A DNA stretch of 64,000 bases from Lachnoclostridium sp. UBA5725 (GTDB lineage: Bacteria > Bacillota > Clostridia > Lachnospirales > Lachnospiraceae): positions 106,760-170,759 of the forward strand of contig DIGJ01000014.1 of NCBI GenBank assembly GCA_002419585.1, given 5' to 3'. Of the stretch, positions 1-9,109 are shown one piece after another (position 1 is the stretch's first letter; each line of letters opens with the position of its first letter). The notes below the pieces were generated by a model. That model was not told the DNA's origin and made no database searches. It saw only the letters and a list, made by a program, of their open reading frames with translations. A program made the translations under genes and the position numbers.

Positions 1-1549
1 CATCAAACATATAAAAGTTACTCCAGTTAGCAAGCCAGTCTTTTTTAATTAAAGAATTCATTCCCATATCACTAATATAAGAATCCATGATGTCATCACC
101 TGACTTAGCCATACTTCCCGGCGTTTCATAGGCACTTGCTGTCCATTCCAGCCACTCTCTCAACTGCTTTCCTGTGATCCAATAGATATAAGAAAAATCA
201 TGATAGTAGGATTGTATGCTTAAGACATCTCCCATTGTAACGACACCATTGATATTAATGTAATCGTCCTTCTCTGTCCCGTATTTCTTATAAGTAGATA
301 CCGCAACCACTGGACAATCCTTATACGCCGTATTTTTCGTATTTATGTAGTTTAGTCCTACCTTGATCTTTGCTTCATTCACAAGTTGAATCGCTGCATT
401 GTCTTCCAACAGGCCAAAGTAATTTGTGATATTTGTTCCATTTAAAAGTTCTCCGACCACTTCACTATAAGTCTGTTTGATTAATTTATCATATACTTTT
501 TGAAACTTCATAACAACAGGATCGGATATCGTATCTTTGGTGGCGTACTTTATACTCGCTTTTTGCCCTACCAATGTGATTTTACCATTTGATATCTGAA
601 GCTTTAAATCTGCAATCCCAATTCCTGCACCATGATCGGCTACCATAACTACGGGCTTTCCATTCATTAATCCCGTTGTCTTATTCACATTAGGTAATTG
701 ATAATAGTTTTGCGCTTTTGCACTAGAGGACGGATAATTCAGATGGGAATGCCCACACATTACAGCATCTACACCATCAATTTTGGATATTGCATAAGAT
801 GCATCACTACTATTTTTTTCTGGATCTTCCGTTCCAATGCCACTATGCGCCATAACTACAATTAAATCTGCACCTTGTTTTTTTAATTTTGTAACCTGCT
901 CTTTTGTGCTTTCTACAATATCCTTTGTAGTAAGGAGCCCCGTATGGTTATAATAGGTAGTTAACGATGGTAGTGTTACTCCGATCATTCCGATCTTTAC
1001 AGTTATTTTTTTGCCTTTGGAGGTTGTTACCGTTTTTGTCAGTATTTTATTTTCATTCCAGACATTTTTTCCGGTTACCGCATCGTAAACATTGGAAACC
1101 ACACATATATCATCAAGTCCTGCCTTTTTTAACTGCTTTTCAACATATTGATATCCATAATCGAAATCATGGTTTCCCAGTGTGATTGCATCATATCCCA
1201 TTTTTGCAATGGCGGAATACATGTATTCATTTCCATCATTTTTATAAACGTAATCGCTTCCATATCCGTAAATGGTATCTCCGATATCAACCGTTATACT
1301 TGTTCCATACTTTATTTCGCTTCTGGCTTCTTTGATGAGCGTATAGTCTTGTGCCAGACTTCCTATGACCTTTGCTCCTGCAGTATCATAATTGGTATTT
1401 GCTAACTGTCCATGCAAATCTGTGGTAGATATTACTCTTATGGTAGCAGTTTCAGCTGCAACAGCTGTATGAAATGGAGTTATGCTACTTAAAGCAATGA
1501 TTATTATCAACATAGCTAAAATTTTCTTTTGTGTCTTGTTTTTTCTCAT
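1..1549 (-). CDS. Secreted 5'-nucleotidase / 2',3'-cyclic phosphodiesterase family protein, 3' end cut by window
   Basis: The reading frame opens with ATG at 1547-1549 and runs off the left edge, so about 516 codons are visible. It begins with a signal peptide (MRKNKTQKK, then a hydrophobic run ending at AVAA). Metallophosphatase motifs follow: STTDLHGQL (dimetal DxH), TLGNHDFDYG, VMAHSG and CGHSHLN. Past about residue 290 comes a 5'-nucleotidase C-terminal substrate-binding domain. Members of this family release phosphate and nucleosides from extracellular nucleotides or cyclic nucleotides. The exact substrate is not visible. Any C-terminal wall anchor would lie outside the window. Confidence 0.9.
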   Translation of the reverse strand, partial: MRKNKTQKKILAMLIIIIALSSITPFHTAVAAETATIRVISTTDLHGQLANTNYDTAGAKVIGSLAQDYTLIKEARSEIKYGTSITVDIGDTIYGYGSDYVYKNDGNEYMYSAIAKMGYDAITLGNHDFDYGYQYVEKQLKKAGLDDICVVSNVYDAVTGKNVWNENKILTKTVTTSKGKKITVKIGMIGVTLPSLTTYYNHTGLLTTKDIVESTKEQVTKLKKQGADLIVVMAHSGIGTEDPEKNSSDASYAISKIDGVDAVMCGHSHLNYPSSSAKAQNYYQLPNVNKTTGLMNGKPVVMVADHGAGIGIADLKLQISNGKITLVGQKASIKYATKDTISDPVVMKFQKVYDKLIKQTYSEVVGELLNGTNITNYFGLLEDNAAIQLVNEAKIKVGLNYINTKNTAYKDCPVVAVSTYKKYGTEKDDYININGVVTMGDVLSIQSYYHDFSYIYWITGKQLREWLEWTASAYETPGSMAKSGDDIMDSYISDMGMNSLIKKDWLANWSNFYMFD

Positions 1550-1570
1550 TATCCTCGGTCCTTTATAATC

Positions 1571-2959
1571 CTATTTTTGAAAAAATCTTTTCCATCCACG
1601 ACCCTTTTCAACTATTGGTTCTGGCGTTGGTTCTGGTGTTTGGTCTGGTGTTTGGTCTGGTGTTCTTGCTTTTTCTAGTTCTTTTTTTATTGTATTGTAA
1701 CGTCTTGCTTCAAAATTATGATATAAACGAAGTCTTTCCTCTTGTTCCTCAATAGAGATTGTAGAGAAGGAATGAATTGCTGGTTCTACGGTTATCGCCT
1801 TCATTGCTTCCACAAAAGGTATCGCCGGTGCATCCCCATTTTTATCATAAATATGCTGTATTCCATTTGTATCTAAAAAATCAACGAAATGCATAAAACG
1901 TTCTTCATGTCCTCTTTGTACTGAACTAAAATCCGTCTTCTCATAGATATCAAGGATATTTGTGCCATCATTTATATCCATTGCTTTCATAAATGGTATA
2001 TTATGATAATCTGCAAGTTCATATATTCTCGCATCATATGCAAAGATATAACAAGGAGCACCTGCTAATACCGCTGCAATATTTCCATGAATACGGCTTC
2101 CATACGAAAAATCTACACTTCTTAAGAATTGAAGCCAACTTTCCACATTTGTAAAACCAAGAATCTTATCCGTACGATAAATCTCATTTGAAAGACTTAA
2201 TGGATAGTTTTCTGGTATTACCTTATGCTTCTTAACTGGATACGGGACGCCCGCATATAAAAGACGAAGTTCATGAATGGATTGTGGTATAAAATGAAAA
2301 TCCGGAACCTCTTTCCTACTGCGTTCAAGTAAATCATGCAATGTTTGTGGAAGATCTATTTTAAAGTTAATACTAACCGATGAATTCTTTGTTAGACCAT
2401 TTACTCTTGCTTTTGGTAAATCTTTTCCATACATAAACATGGAAGGGCATCCAATCACCGTATAGTGTTTCTCTTCGATAAATCCAAGTCGTTTTAAATA
2501 ATCCGCAGTGATCTGGCCTCTTACACCAACCATCGATGATTTCTCCAAAACTGCGTTCACAAAATTCTTTGTCGCTTCATCAAATTTAAAAGGCGTTGAT
2601 AAATCTGTACCAATTTTCGCCTGTATACCCACACCAGTGATGATACAAGGAATCTTTAATCCCTTTACTAAATCAGTTAAAAATTCTAACTCCCTTATAA
2701 AACTGATACGAAATGCATTGGCTAACGGAATTAAAAAGCAATCATATTCTCTATTTATCTGCTCGATTTCCTCATTTGAAAAGGAATGGTTGGTTGGTAT
2801 GGTATCAATTACTGTGTCCTCTGTCATTACTGTACGAAACACACTTTGTGCAAAAATCATATTACCGGCATTGTCACCAATAAGATTTTTGGTAATGACG
2901 TCGATCGCCTTATTATCTCCTAGCGGAGACATGACTGCTCTCATCAATACTTTTCTCAT
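1571..2959 (-). CDS. Polysaccharide pyruvyl transferase family protein
   Basis: 462 residues. The N-terminal part (MRKVLMRAVMSPLGDN, then IGDNAGNMIFAQSV) and the C-terminal YGSRIHGNIAAVLAGAP block fit the polysaccharide pyruvyl transferase family (CsaB/WcaK-like). These enzymes add ketal-pyruvate from phosphoenolpyruvate to cell-surface glycans. The last 25 residues form a low-complexity TPDQ/TPEP repeat followed by a basic tail (GRGWKRFFQK), which is unusual for the family. The ribosome site is AAAGGAG. It sits 21 bp upstream of the nucleotidase and could be cotranscribed with it. The acceptor glycan is unknown. The family call is firm; the reaction is inferred. Confidence 0.8.
   Translation of the reverse strand: MRKVLMRAVMSPLGDNKAIDVITKNLIGDNAGNMIFAQSVFRTVMTEDTVIDTIPTNHSFSNEEIEQINREYDCFLIPLANAFRISFIRELEFLTDLVKGLKIPCIITGVGIQAKIGTDLSTPFKFDEATKNFVNAVLEKSSMVGVRGQITADYLKRLGFIEEKHYTVIGCPSMFMYGKDLPKARVNGLTKNSSVSINFKIDLPQTLHDLLERSRKEVPDFHFIPQSIHELRLLYAGVPYPVKKHKVIPENYPLSLSNEIYRTDKILGFTNVESWLQFLRSVDFSYGSRIHGNIAAVLAGAPCYIFAYDARIYELADYHNIPFMKAMDINDGTNILDIYEKTDFSSVQRGHEERFMHFVDFLDTNGIQHIYDKNGDAPAIPFVEAMKAITVEPAIHSFSTISIEEQEERLRLYHNFEARRYNTIKKELEKARTPDQTPDQTPEPTPEPIVEKGRGWKRFFQK
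1608..1667 (-). repeat. Short tandem repeat inside the pyruvyl transferase gene tail
   Basis: Imperfect tandem 12-bp units (TCTGGTGTTTGG on the plus strand and variants) encode the TPDQ-TPDQ-TPEP-TPEP tail. Units are a multiple of three, so slippage would change tail length without breaking the frame. Confidence 0.7.
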
Positions 2960-3098
2960 GGTATTACTCCTTTATTGCTTTTCTTTATATACTTTCCATT
3001 TTTCCCAATTATAACCTTATCATATTTTAGTATGTAAATGCAAGGCTTGCGACGTAATCGTTTTATAAATAAGAGGGTGGAAAAATATGGGTTTTGCA

Positions 3099-3278
3099 CA
3101 ATTTGCATCGCGGGGCACAAAACGCAGGGGGCTCTAACCTCAATCCGATTGTCAATTTTAATAAGCCATGAACAATGACAATCAAGTGATTGGGCACTTG
3201 ATTGTCATTATGTCTTATTAAAATAATCGTATAATTCGGTTAAAGCCCCCTGCGTTTTGTGCCCCGCCATGCAAATTG
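3099..3278 (-). repeat. Palindromic element, family 1, copy A
   Basis: A 180-bp near-palindrome in the gap upstream of the pyruvyl transferase and downstream of the aroD-aroK gene. The outer arms (3099-3139 and 3238-3278) pair over about 40 bp with few mismatches. Inside are a conserved ATTTTAATAAG/CTTATTAAAAT stem, asymmetric bulges and a terminal hairpin (ATGACAATCAAGTG/CACTTGATTGTCAT). The unpaired parts match copies B, C and D, while the arm sequence does not. Orientation is the same as copy D. No ORF or transposase is present. Strand is assigned only relative to the neighbouring genes. Confidence 0.9.
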
Positions 3279-3386
3279 GGATAACATTTTTACAATATTC
3301 CCTGTTTAATGTATTCATTGATTCGATTAGTAACGTTAATATATGCTAATATACACCTATAATAGGCTTAAAATTCGGTTATACCT

Positions 3387-4661
3387 TTAATCCCATATAT
3401 TTAAAACGTTTGCTAATATCTCTTCGCAAATTTGATTTATCTTCTTTCCATCTGTTTCGACTATTAAGTCAGCTTCTTTTTCGTAAGTTGCGCATCGTTT
3501 GTCCATAAGGCCACGAATGTATGGTATATTCATATTTCCATTTAATACGGGTCTTGATTCGTAATCTTTTACTCGCTCATAGATGGTTTCTGCTGTTGCT
3601 TTTAAGTAAATAATATATCCGTTCTTCTTCATATTTACGATATTTTCATTGCGAAGCATTACTCCGCCGCCACAAGATACAATGCATTTTTCGCGTTCCC
3701 GCAATTCTAAGATTAGGTTACTTTCTAAATCTCTAAAATAAGCCTCTCCATACTGTTCAAATATTTTTGGTATTGGCATTCCTTCTATCTGTTCCAATTC
3801 TTCATCCATTTCTATCAATGGGGAGTTTCGGCTTTCTGCGATTTTTTTCGCAATTGTACTTTTTCCTGCTCCCATAAAGCCTACAAAGAAAATATTCTTC
3901 TTGCTTTCTACATGTAATAATTTTAAAACCTTACTTAAAACGTCGACTGGAATTTGTCCAGGTGCGGATGCTTTTGTAATAGAGCCAAACGTAATGGAAG
4001 AACCAAAGACTTCACCGGAAAGACGGCTGATTAGTCCTTCTTCGCCCATTGACATTGTTACAATTGGCTTTTTCGTATAATTTTCCTTCATTTCAAGTGT
4101 TGCCATAATTAAAAGTAGGACATCTTGCTTGGAACGAGGAAGTACCGCCATTTTTAAAATGTCTGCTCCTAGTAAATCCATACGTTTTAATTGCTTTAAT
4201 ATCACTTCTTTTTCTGGTGTCCCTTCAAAATCGTGGTTTGATGCAATAATTTTTACTCCAGTTTGATGTGCTTCACGCACTAGGCGTTTCACCACATCAT
4301 CACCAGATTCTATTTCTACATCCAATATATCAATGCAGCCGCTATGTAACACATTCAAATTTAACTCTTCATATTCTTCCTGTGATATTTCAGTTTTTCC
4401 ACCTTCATTCGTCGTTCGAAACGTAAATATAAGTGGTAAATCTTCTAATATTTCTTTGACATTCTGAACCAAAGGTAGTATCCGGTCAATCTCTTTTGCA
4501 TATTCATACCAATCAATACGAAGTTCTGCCAAATCTGCGACGGAAGCTTTTGCCTCTTTTGCAGCGGCTAAAATTTCATCTTCTGTTTTACCTAAAATAG
4601 GCACACAAATTTTCGGTATCCCTTTTCCAATTTCTAAACCACCTACATGAACTGTTTGCAT
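3387..4661 (-). CDS. aroD-aroK: Fused type I 3-dehydroquinate dehydratase - shikimate kinase
   Basis: 424 residues from the ATG at 4661, chosen because GGAGGG precedes it; an upstream in-frame Met lacks such a site. Residues 1-250 are type I dehydroquinase: ELRIDWYE, ASNHDFEGTP (catalytic His) and DILKMAV (Schiff-base Lys). Residues 255-424 are shikimate kinase: P-loop GFMGAGKSTIAKK, DEELEQIEG, FRDLE and CGGGVMLR. Together they do steps three and five of the shikimate pathway; step four is the divergent gene at 4834. Each half is near full length, so this looks like a genuine bifunctional protein. Confidence 0.92.
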   Translation of the reverse strand: MQTVHVGGLEIGKGIPKICVPILGKTEDEILAAAKEAKASVADLAELRIDWYEYAKEIDRILPLVQNVKEILEDLPLIFTFRTTNEGGKTEISQEEYEELNLNVLHSGCIDILDVEIESGDDVVKRLVREAHQTGVKIIASNHDFEGTPEKEVILKQLKRMDLLGADILKMAVLPRSKQDVLLLIMATLEMKENYTKKPIVTMSMGEEGLISRLSGEVFGSSITFGSITKASAPGQIPVDVLSKVLKLLHVESKKNIFFVGFMGAGKSTIAKKIAESRNSPLIEMDEELEQIEGMPIPKIFEQYGEAYFRDLESNLILELREREKCIVSCGGGVMLRNENIVNMKKNGYIIYLKATAETIYERVKDYESRPVLNGNMNIPYIRGLMDKRCATYEKEADLIVETDGKKINQICEEILANVLNIWD

Positions 4662-4743
4662 GCTCTCGCCCTCCATTTGGCTTATCCTTCTAGTTTTCAC
4701 CTTTATTATAACGAAGATTTTTTGTTTCATCAATCCTTTTTAG

Positions 4744-4772
4744 TTGACATAAAAATTTGCTTATCATATCAT
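4744..4772 (+). promoter_or_regulatory. Sigma-A type promoter for ydiB/aroE
   Basis: TTGACA at 4744-4749, a 17-bp spacer and TATCAT at 4767-4772, about 60 bp before the start codon. It lies in the divergent gap with the fused aroD-aroK gene. Confidence 0.65.
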
Positions 4773-4833
4773 TTTGTTAATAATCGCTTTGTTTATACTT
4801 AGCTATGTTACTTAGAAAGGACGGAATACAATT

Positions 4834-5700
4834 ATGTCAAATAAAATCACTGGACAAACACGGCTGATCTGCCTTTTGGGCAGCCCTGTTTCTCATAGCA
4901 TCTCCCCAGCAATGCATAATGAAGCGTTTCAACACTTTGGCTTAGATTTTGCGTATATGGCATTTGAAACTAATACCGATACTCTTGCATCAACCGTTGC
5001 TACGTTGAAAAATATCAATGCACGAGGCTTTAATCTTACCATGCCCAATAAAACCAAAATGGTTGAGTTGTGTGATCATCTTTCCTTAGCTGCCAGTATA
5101 TCCGAATCGGTAAATACAGTTGTCAATGACAATGGTGTTTTGACTGGATATACCACAGATGGAGTTGGATTTATAAATGCGGCAAAAAATGCTGGTTTTG
5201 ACCTAATTGGTAAAAAATTAGTACTTTTAGGTGCAGGTGGTGCTTCGACTGCTATTATGGTGCAGGCAGCTCTTGACGGTGTAGCTGAAATTACAGTCTT
5301 TAGCCGCCGTTCAGGCTCTTATGCACATGCCAATAAGATCATTATGCGCTTAAAGGAACATACAACCTGTCGCATTCAATTATATGATTACAGTGATTTA
5401 TCTTTGCTCAAAGACGCAATCGATGCCAGTGATATCTTAGTAAATGGCACAAATGTTGGCATGTCTCCAAATTGCGATGACTGCGTTATTCCAGATGAAT
5501 CCTACTTTCATAAAGGACTCATCGTTTCTGATATTATTTATAATCCCCGCGAAACAAAACTTCTTTCGATGGCAAAATCCTGTGGTTGCCACACGTTTAA
5601 TGGAATGTACATGCTTCTTTATCAAGGGGCAGAAGCATTTAAACTATGGACGGGCAAAGAGATGCCAATTGAATTAATCAAACAGAATTTTTTTAATTAG
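4834..5700 (+). CDS. ydiB: Shikimate/quinate 5-dehydrogenase, YdiB type
   Basis: 288 residues. The shikimate-binding segment GSPVSHSISPAMHNEAF and Rossmann loop LLGAGGASTA are intact. The active-site segment reads NLTMPNK rather than NVTVPHK as in classical AroE. MPNK and the C-terminal QGAEAFKLWTGKEMP resemble E. coli YdiB, which uses NAD or NADP and accepts quinate as well as shikimate. It is divergent from aroD-aroK and probably supplies the missing shikimate step. Its 3' end overlaps the convergent MATE gene by 8 bp. The alternative label is aroE. Confidence 0.9.
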   Translation: MSNKITGQTRLICLLGSPVSHSISPAMHNEAFQHFGLDFAYMAFETNTDTLASTVATLKNINARGFNLTMPNKTKMVELCDHLSLAASISESVNTVVNDNGVLTGYTTDGVGFINAAKNAGFDLIGKKLVLLGAGGASTAIMVQAALDGVAEITVFSRRSGSYAHANKIIMRLKEHTTCRIQLYDYSDLSLLKDAIDASDILVNGTNVGMSPNCDDCVIPDESYFHKGLIVSDIIYNPRETKLLSMAKSCGCHTFNGMYMLLYQGAEAFKLWTGKEMPIELIKQNFFN

Positions 5701-7057
5701 CAGTCACTCGTTCTTTCGAAAGGATACGGCGCAGTACAATTTCAAACCATAGTAGTAGGACAATACCTTTTAAAATACTCGAAATACTAATACTCCACCA
5801 GATACCATTGAGTCCTAATGCGGTAGTACCTAAAACCATCGCCATTGGGATTCGAAGTGCGGTGAGTGTAACTCCTTCGACCGATGGAGGTATCGTCTTT
5901 CCGATTCCGGAAAAGGCTCCAGCTGCAGTTATTTCCATACACATAAATAGTTGTGAATATCCAATAATTCGTAAATAGTCTATTCCGAGCGGTAGCACCT
6001 TTGCTTCAGTAATAAATATCCTAAATATCTCCCCCGGAAAGACAACTAACAAGAAAGTGGAAAAGCACCCCCATATTAACATCAAACGAATTGCCTTAAC
6101 ATATCCTTGCCGTACACGTTTCAAATCATTAGCGCCATAATTTTGCGCAATAAATGCACCAAGAGCAGCCGCAAATCCATCTGCTGTCATCCAGGAAATG
6201 GACTCAATTTGCGAGCCTACCTTTTGTACTGCAATCGCTTCATCGCCCCATCCAGCTATCAGCCTTGCAATTATCATTGAGATACCTGTAAACATCATGC
6301 TTTGAAGCGCTGTTGGACAAGATATGCGAAGCATTGTCTTTACATATTCCATATGTATCGGACTATTTAACTTAATATTGGAAAATATTTGCTTGTCCTT
6401 CCTTGCAGCAGTTATCATAAGTACAGCAGATAGTATCTGTGCAAGTAGAGTGGCAATTGCTGCACCTATTACTCCCATTCGAGGAATAGGACCAATTCCA
6501 AAAATGAACAAAGGGTCTAAAACCATATTTACAATAAGACCCACAAAAGTAACCCGGAATGGAGTTGTACTGTTCCCCATTGCCATCATAATACCGGTCA
6601 TAATGTTTATCATGAAGTTAAAAACGATTCCACCACCACATATTCTAAGATACTGTATCGCTCCTTCCATAACATCTGCATTATTTAACTTAAAAAAATA
6701 GATCAATGGTTGTGCACCAACCAGACAAATAGCTCCAAATAAAATTCCCAATAGGATTCCCATTTGAAGTGATGTCTGTGCATAAAGAATAGCATCTTCT
6801 CTCTTATTTGCACCAAGGCTATGTCCTACCTTAACCTGCCCTCCTACCTTTGCAAGGGCAGCAATTCCTGCCGACAGCCAGATATACATACCTGCAGATC
6901 CGGCCGCTGCTACTGCACCACTCCCAATTCGTCCTAGCCAAATCATATCTACTAAATTATATGCCATCTGGAGCAAGGATGTTGCCATAATTGGAATTGC
7001 TAGCTTCATCATTGTTGGCAAGATAGCCCCATGTAATAAATCAACGTGTTTTTTCAT
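5693..7057 (-). CDS. MATE family efflux transporter
   Basis: 454 residues with twelve hydrophobic segments in two homologous halves. The N-terminal PTMMKLAIPIMATSLLQMAYNLVDMIWLGR is typical of MATE/NorM-DinF cation-coupled multidrug exporters. The start follows AAGGGAG. It is a single gene, tail-to-tail with ydiB. Substrate unknown. Confidence 0.9.
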   Translation of the reverse strand: MKKHVDLLHGAILPTMMKLAIPIMATSLLQMAYNLVDMIWLGRIGSGAVAAAGSAGMYIWLSAGIAALAKVGGQVKVGHSLGANKREDAILYAQTSLQMGILLGILFGAICLVGAQPLIYFFKLNNADVMEGAIQYLRICGGGIVFNFMINIMTGIMMAMGNSTTPFRVTFVGLIVNMVLDPLFIFGIGPIPRMGVIGAAIATLLAQILSAVLMITAARKDKQIFSNIKLNSPIHMEYVKTMLRISCPTALQSMMFTGISMIIARLIAGWGDEAIAVQKVGSQIESISWMTADGFAAALGAFIAQNYGANDLKRVRQGYVKAIRLMLIWGCFSTFLLVVFPGEIFRIFITEAKVLPLGIDYLRIIGYSQLFMCMEITAAGAFSGIGKTIPPSVEGVTLTALRIPMAMVLGTTALGLNGIWWSISISSILKGIVLLLWFEIVLRRILSKERVTAN

Positions 7058-7277
7058 AATAACTCCCTTATTCTTGTGTAACGCTTTACACTTTGTATAA
7101 CATAGAAACTTTTATCCACTTATAATACAAAAATTTGATCATTTATCCACCAGCATACCAATGTTGTTTACGCTTGTAAATGAAATCTTTCCCTATGTGA
7201 ACATAGCATATCTTTCAATCTATAGAAGAACGTAATAATAATTTAGATTAATTTAAGAAGTATTTTCCTGCTAATTA

Positions 7278-7286
7278 TGGTATAAT
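7278..7286 (+). promoter_or_regulatory. Extended -10 promoter element for the CBS gene
   Basis: TGGTATAAT, an extended -10 hexamer, about 50 bp ahead of the CBS gene start. No good -35 is visible, as is usual for extended -10 promoters. Confidence 0.5.
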
Positions 7287-7337
7287 AACAGCGAACAAAC
7301 CCTTTTGTTTGTATCATATTTTAAAGGATTGAAATGA

Positions 7338-7760
7338 ATGAACATTTTATTTTTTCTTACGCCAAAAAACGCAGTTTCGTATGTATATGACACGGATACT
7401 ATTTATTGTGCATTAGCGAGCATTCGTACTAGCGGATTTACTTCCATTCCAGTGATAACGAAAAGTGGAAAATATATCGGTGCCATTACAGAAGGCGATT
7501 TTTTATGGAGTTATATTGATATACATAAAGAAGTAACCTTGGAACGTATGCAATTAACTCCTGTATCAACCTTAAAACGTCGTTTTCAGTACGATGCGGT
7601 AAATGTAAATGCTGACATTGATGATTTATTGAAGCTAGTATATGCACAGAATTTTGTACCTATTGTGGATGATCGCGGTATCTTTATCGGAATTGTTACA
7701 AGACAGGATATTATTAAACATTACTGCAAAAGCAGACAAAGCATCGTAGTAAATGCATAA
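7338..7760 (+). CDS. Stand-alone tandem CBS-domain protein
   Basis: 140 residues made almost only of two CBS motifs (about 15-65 and 75-135), with the typical IPVITKSGKYIGAITEGDFL and FVPIVDDRGIFIGIVTRQDI strands. CBS pairs bind adenine nucleotides or cyclic di-AMP and regulate partner proteins. It resembles the CbpB/YkuL group of small cytosolic Firmicutes CBS proteins, some of which bind c-di-AMP; that specificity is inference. Its start is preceded by AAAGGATTG and it is followed by a strong terminator. Confidence 0.85.
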   Translation: MNILFFLTPKNAVSYVYDTDTIYCALASIRTSGFTSIPVITKSGKYIGAITEGDFLWSYIDIHKEVTLERMQLTPVSTLKRRFQYDAVNVNADIDDLLKLVYAQNFVPIVDDRGIFIGIVTRQDIIKHYCKSRQSIVVNA

Positions 7761-7773
7761 ATGAGTTTAAAAG

Positions 7774-7825
7774 AGACTTTTACAAGACAAAACTCTATTC
7801 TTTTCTTGTAAAAGTCTTTTTTTTT
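7774..7825 (+). terminator. Rho-independent terminator of the CBS gene
   Basis: AGACTTTTACAAGA pairs with TCTTGTAAAAGTCT, followed by eight T. The A-rich left side may let it also stop tyrS transcripts from the other strand. Confidence 0.85.
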
Positions 7826-7862
7826 AAACTTCTATTACTTATATACGAAATCTTCTTAATCT

Positions 7863-9086
7863 CTAATCTACCATAATTTTCTTGAAATTTTTCTTACCAC
7901 GTTTTACAATCATACCGTCTTGTGGAAAATCTGTTTTTGCATATACAGTTTTAAAATCCTCAACTTTTTCTCCATCCACACTTACTCCACCTTGTTCAAC
8001 TGCACGTCGTCCTTCGGAGCGACTTGGAACTAAGCCTGATTTTACAAGAATGGAAAGGATATCGATGGTTCCATCTGTAAAATCCGCATCCGTTAAATTA
8101 GCTGTAGGCATATTAGCTGCATTTCCACTTGTAAATAAAGCTCTTGCACCTTCTTGTGCTTTGTTTGCTTCTTCTTCGCCATGTACTAATTTGGTAAGTT
8201 CAAATGCTAAGATTTCTTTTGCCGTATTTAACTGGCTACCTTCCCATTTATCCATTTCATCGATTTGCTCAATTGGAAGGAAGGTAAGCATACGTAAGCA
8301 TTTTAATACATCCGCATCGGAAACATTTCTCCAGTACTGGTAGAAGTCAAATGGTGACGTCTTGTTTGGATCAAGCCAAACAGCTCCAGACTGTGTTTTC
8401 CCCATCTTCTTTCCTTCAGAATTGAGAAGAAGAGTAATGGTCATTGCGTATGCATCTTTCCCTAGTTTACGGCGAATTAATTCCGTACCACCAAGCATAT
8501 TGCTCCACTGATCATCTCCACCAAACTGCATATTGCATCCGTAGTTTTCATACAAAGCCAAAAAGTCATAGCTTTGCATTATCATATAGTTAAATTCTAA
8601 GAAACTCAAGCCCTTTTCCATTCTTTGTTTATAGCACTCTGCTGCTAACATGCGGTTTACACTAAAGTGTGATCCAACATCTCTTAAAAGTTCTACATAA
8701 TTTAACTTCAGTAACCAATCTGCATTGTTTACCATTAGGGCTTTCCCTTCAGAAAAATCAATAAACTTACTCATCTGTTGCTTAAAGCATTCACAGTTAT
8801 GTTGGATTGTCTCTACTGTCATCATCTGGCGCATATCAGATCGACCGGATGGATCTCCAATCATCGCAGTACCCCCACCGATTAAAGCAATTGGTTTATT
8901 TCCTGCCATCTGTAAGCGCTTCATTAAACATAATGCCATGAAATGTCCTACATGAAGACTATCCGCAGTTGGATCAAATCCAATATAGAACGTTGCTTTT
9001 CCGTTATTTACTAATTCTTTTATTTCTTCTTCATCGGTTACCTGGGCAATTAAGCCTCTTGCCACTAATTCGTCATATACTGTCAT
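7863..9086 (-). CDS. tyrS: Tyrosyl-tRNA synthetase
   Basis: 407 residues from the ATG at 9084-9086, preceded by AAAGGAGAAAAG. A longer in-frame extension to 9188 runs into the T-box terminator and is not the start. Class I signatures are present: the HIGH-like HVGHFMALC, the tyrosine site GGDDQWSNM and KMGKTQSG (KMSKS equivalent). A C-terminal S4-like RNA-binding domain follows (RSEGRRAVEQGGVSVDGEKV). It charges tRNA-Tyr and is controlled by the T-box directly upstream. Confidence 0.97.
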   Translation of the reverse strand: MTVYDELVARGLIAQVTDEEEIKELVNNGKATFYIGFDPTADSLHVGHFMALCLMKRLQMAGNKPIALIGGGTAMIGDPSGRSDMRQMMTVETIQHNCECFKQQMSKFIDFSEGKALMVNNADWLLKLNYVELLRDVGSHFSVNRMLAAECYKQRMEKGLSFLEFNYMIMQSYDFLALYENYGCNMQFGGDDQWSNMLGGTELIRRKLGKDAYAMTITLLLNSEGKKMGKTQSGAVWLDPNKTSPFDFYQYWRNVSDADVLKCLRMLTFLPIEQIDEMDKWEGSQLNTAKEILAFELTKLVHGEEEANKAQEGARALFTSGNAANMPTANLTDADFTDGTIDILSILVKSGLVPSRSEGRRAVEQGGVSVDGEKVEDFKTVYAKTDFPQDGMIVKRGKKNFKKIMVD

Positions 9087-9109
9087 TATCTTTTCTCCTT
9101 TCATTGGTC

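Noticed and set aside
3099..3278. CRISPR array or simple Rho-independent terminator
   Set aside because: There is only one inverted repeat per site, no direct-repeat/spacer pattern, and the stem is far longer than a terminator with no T run at its base.
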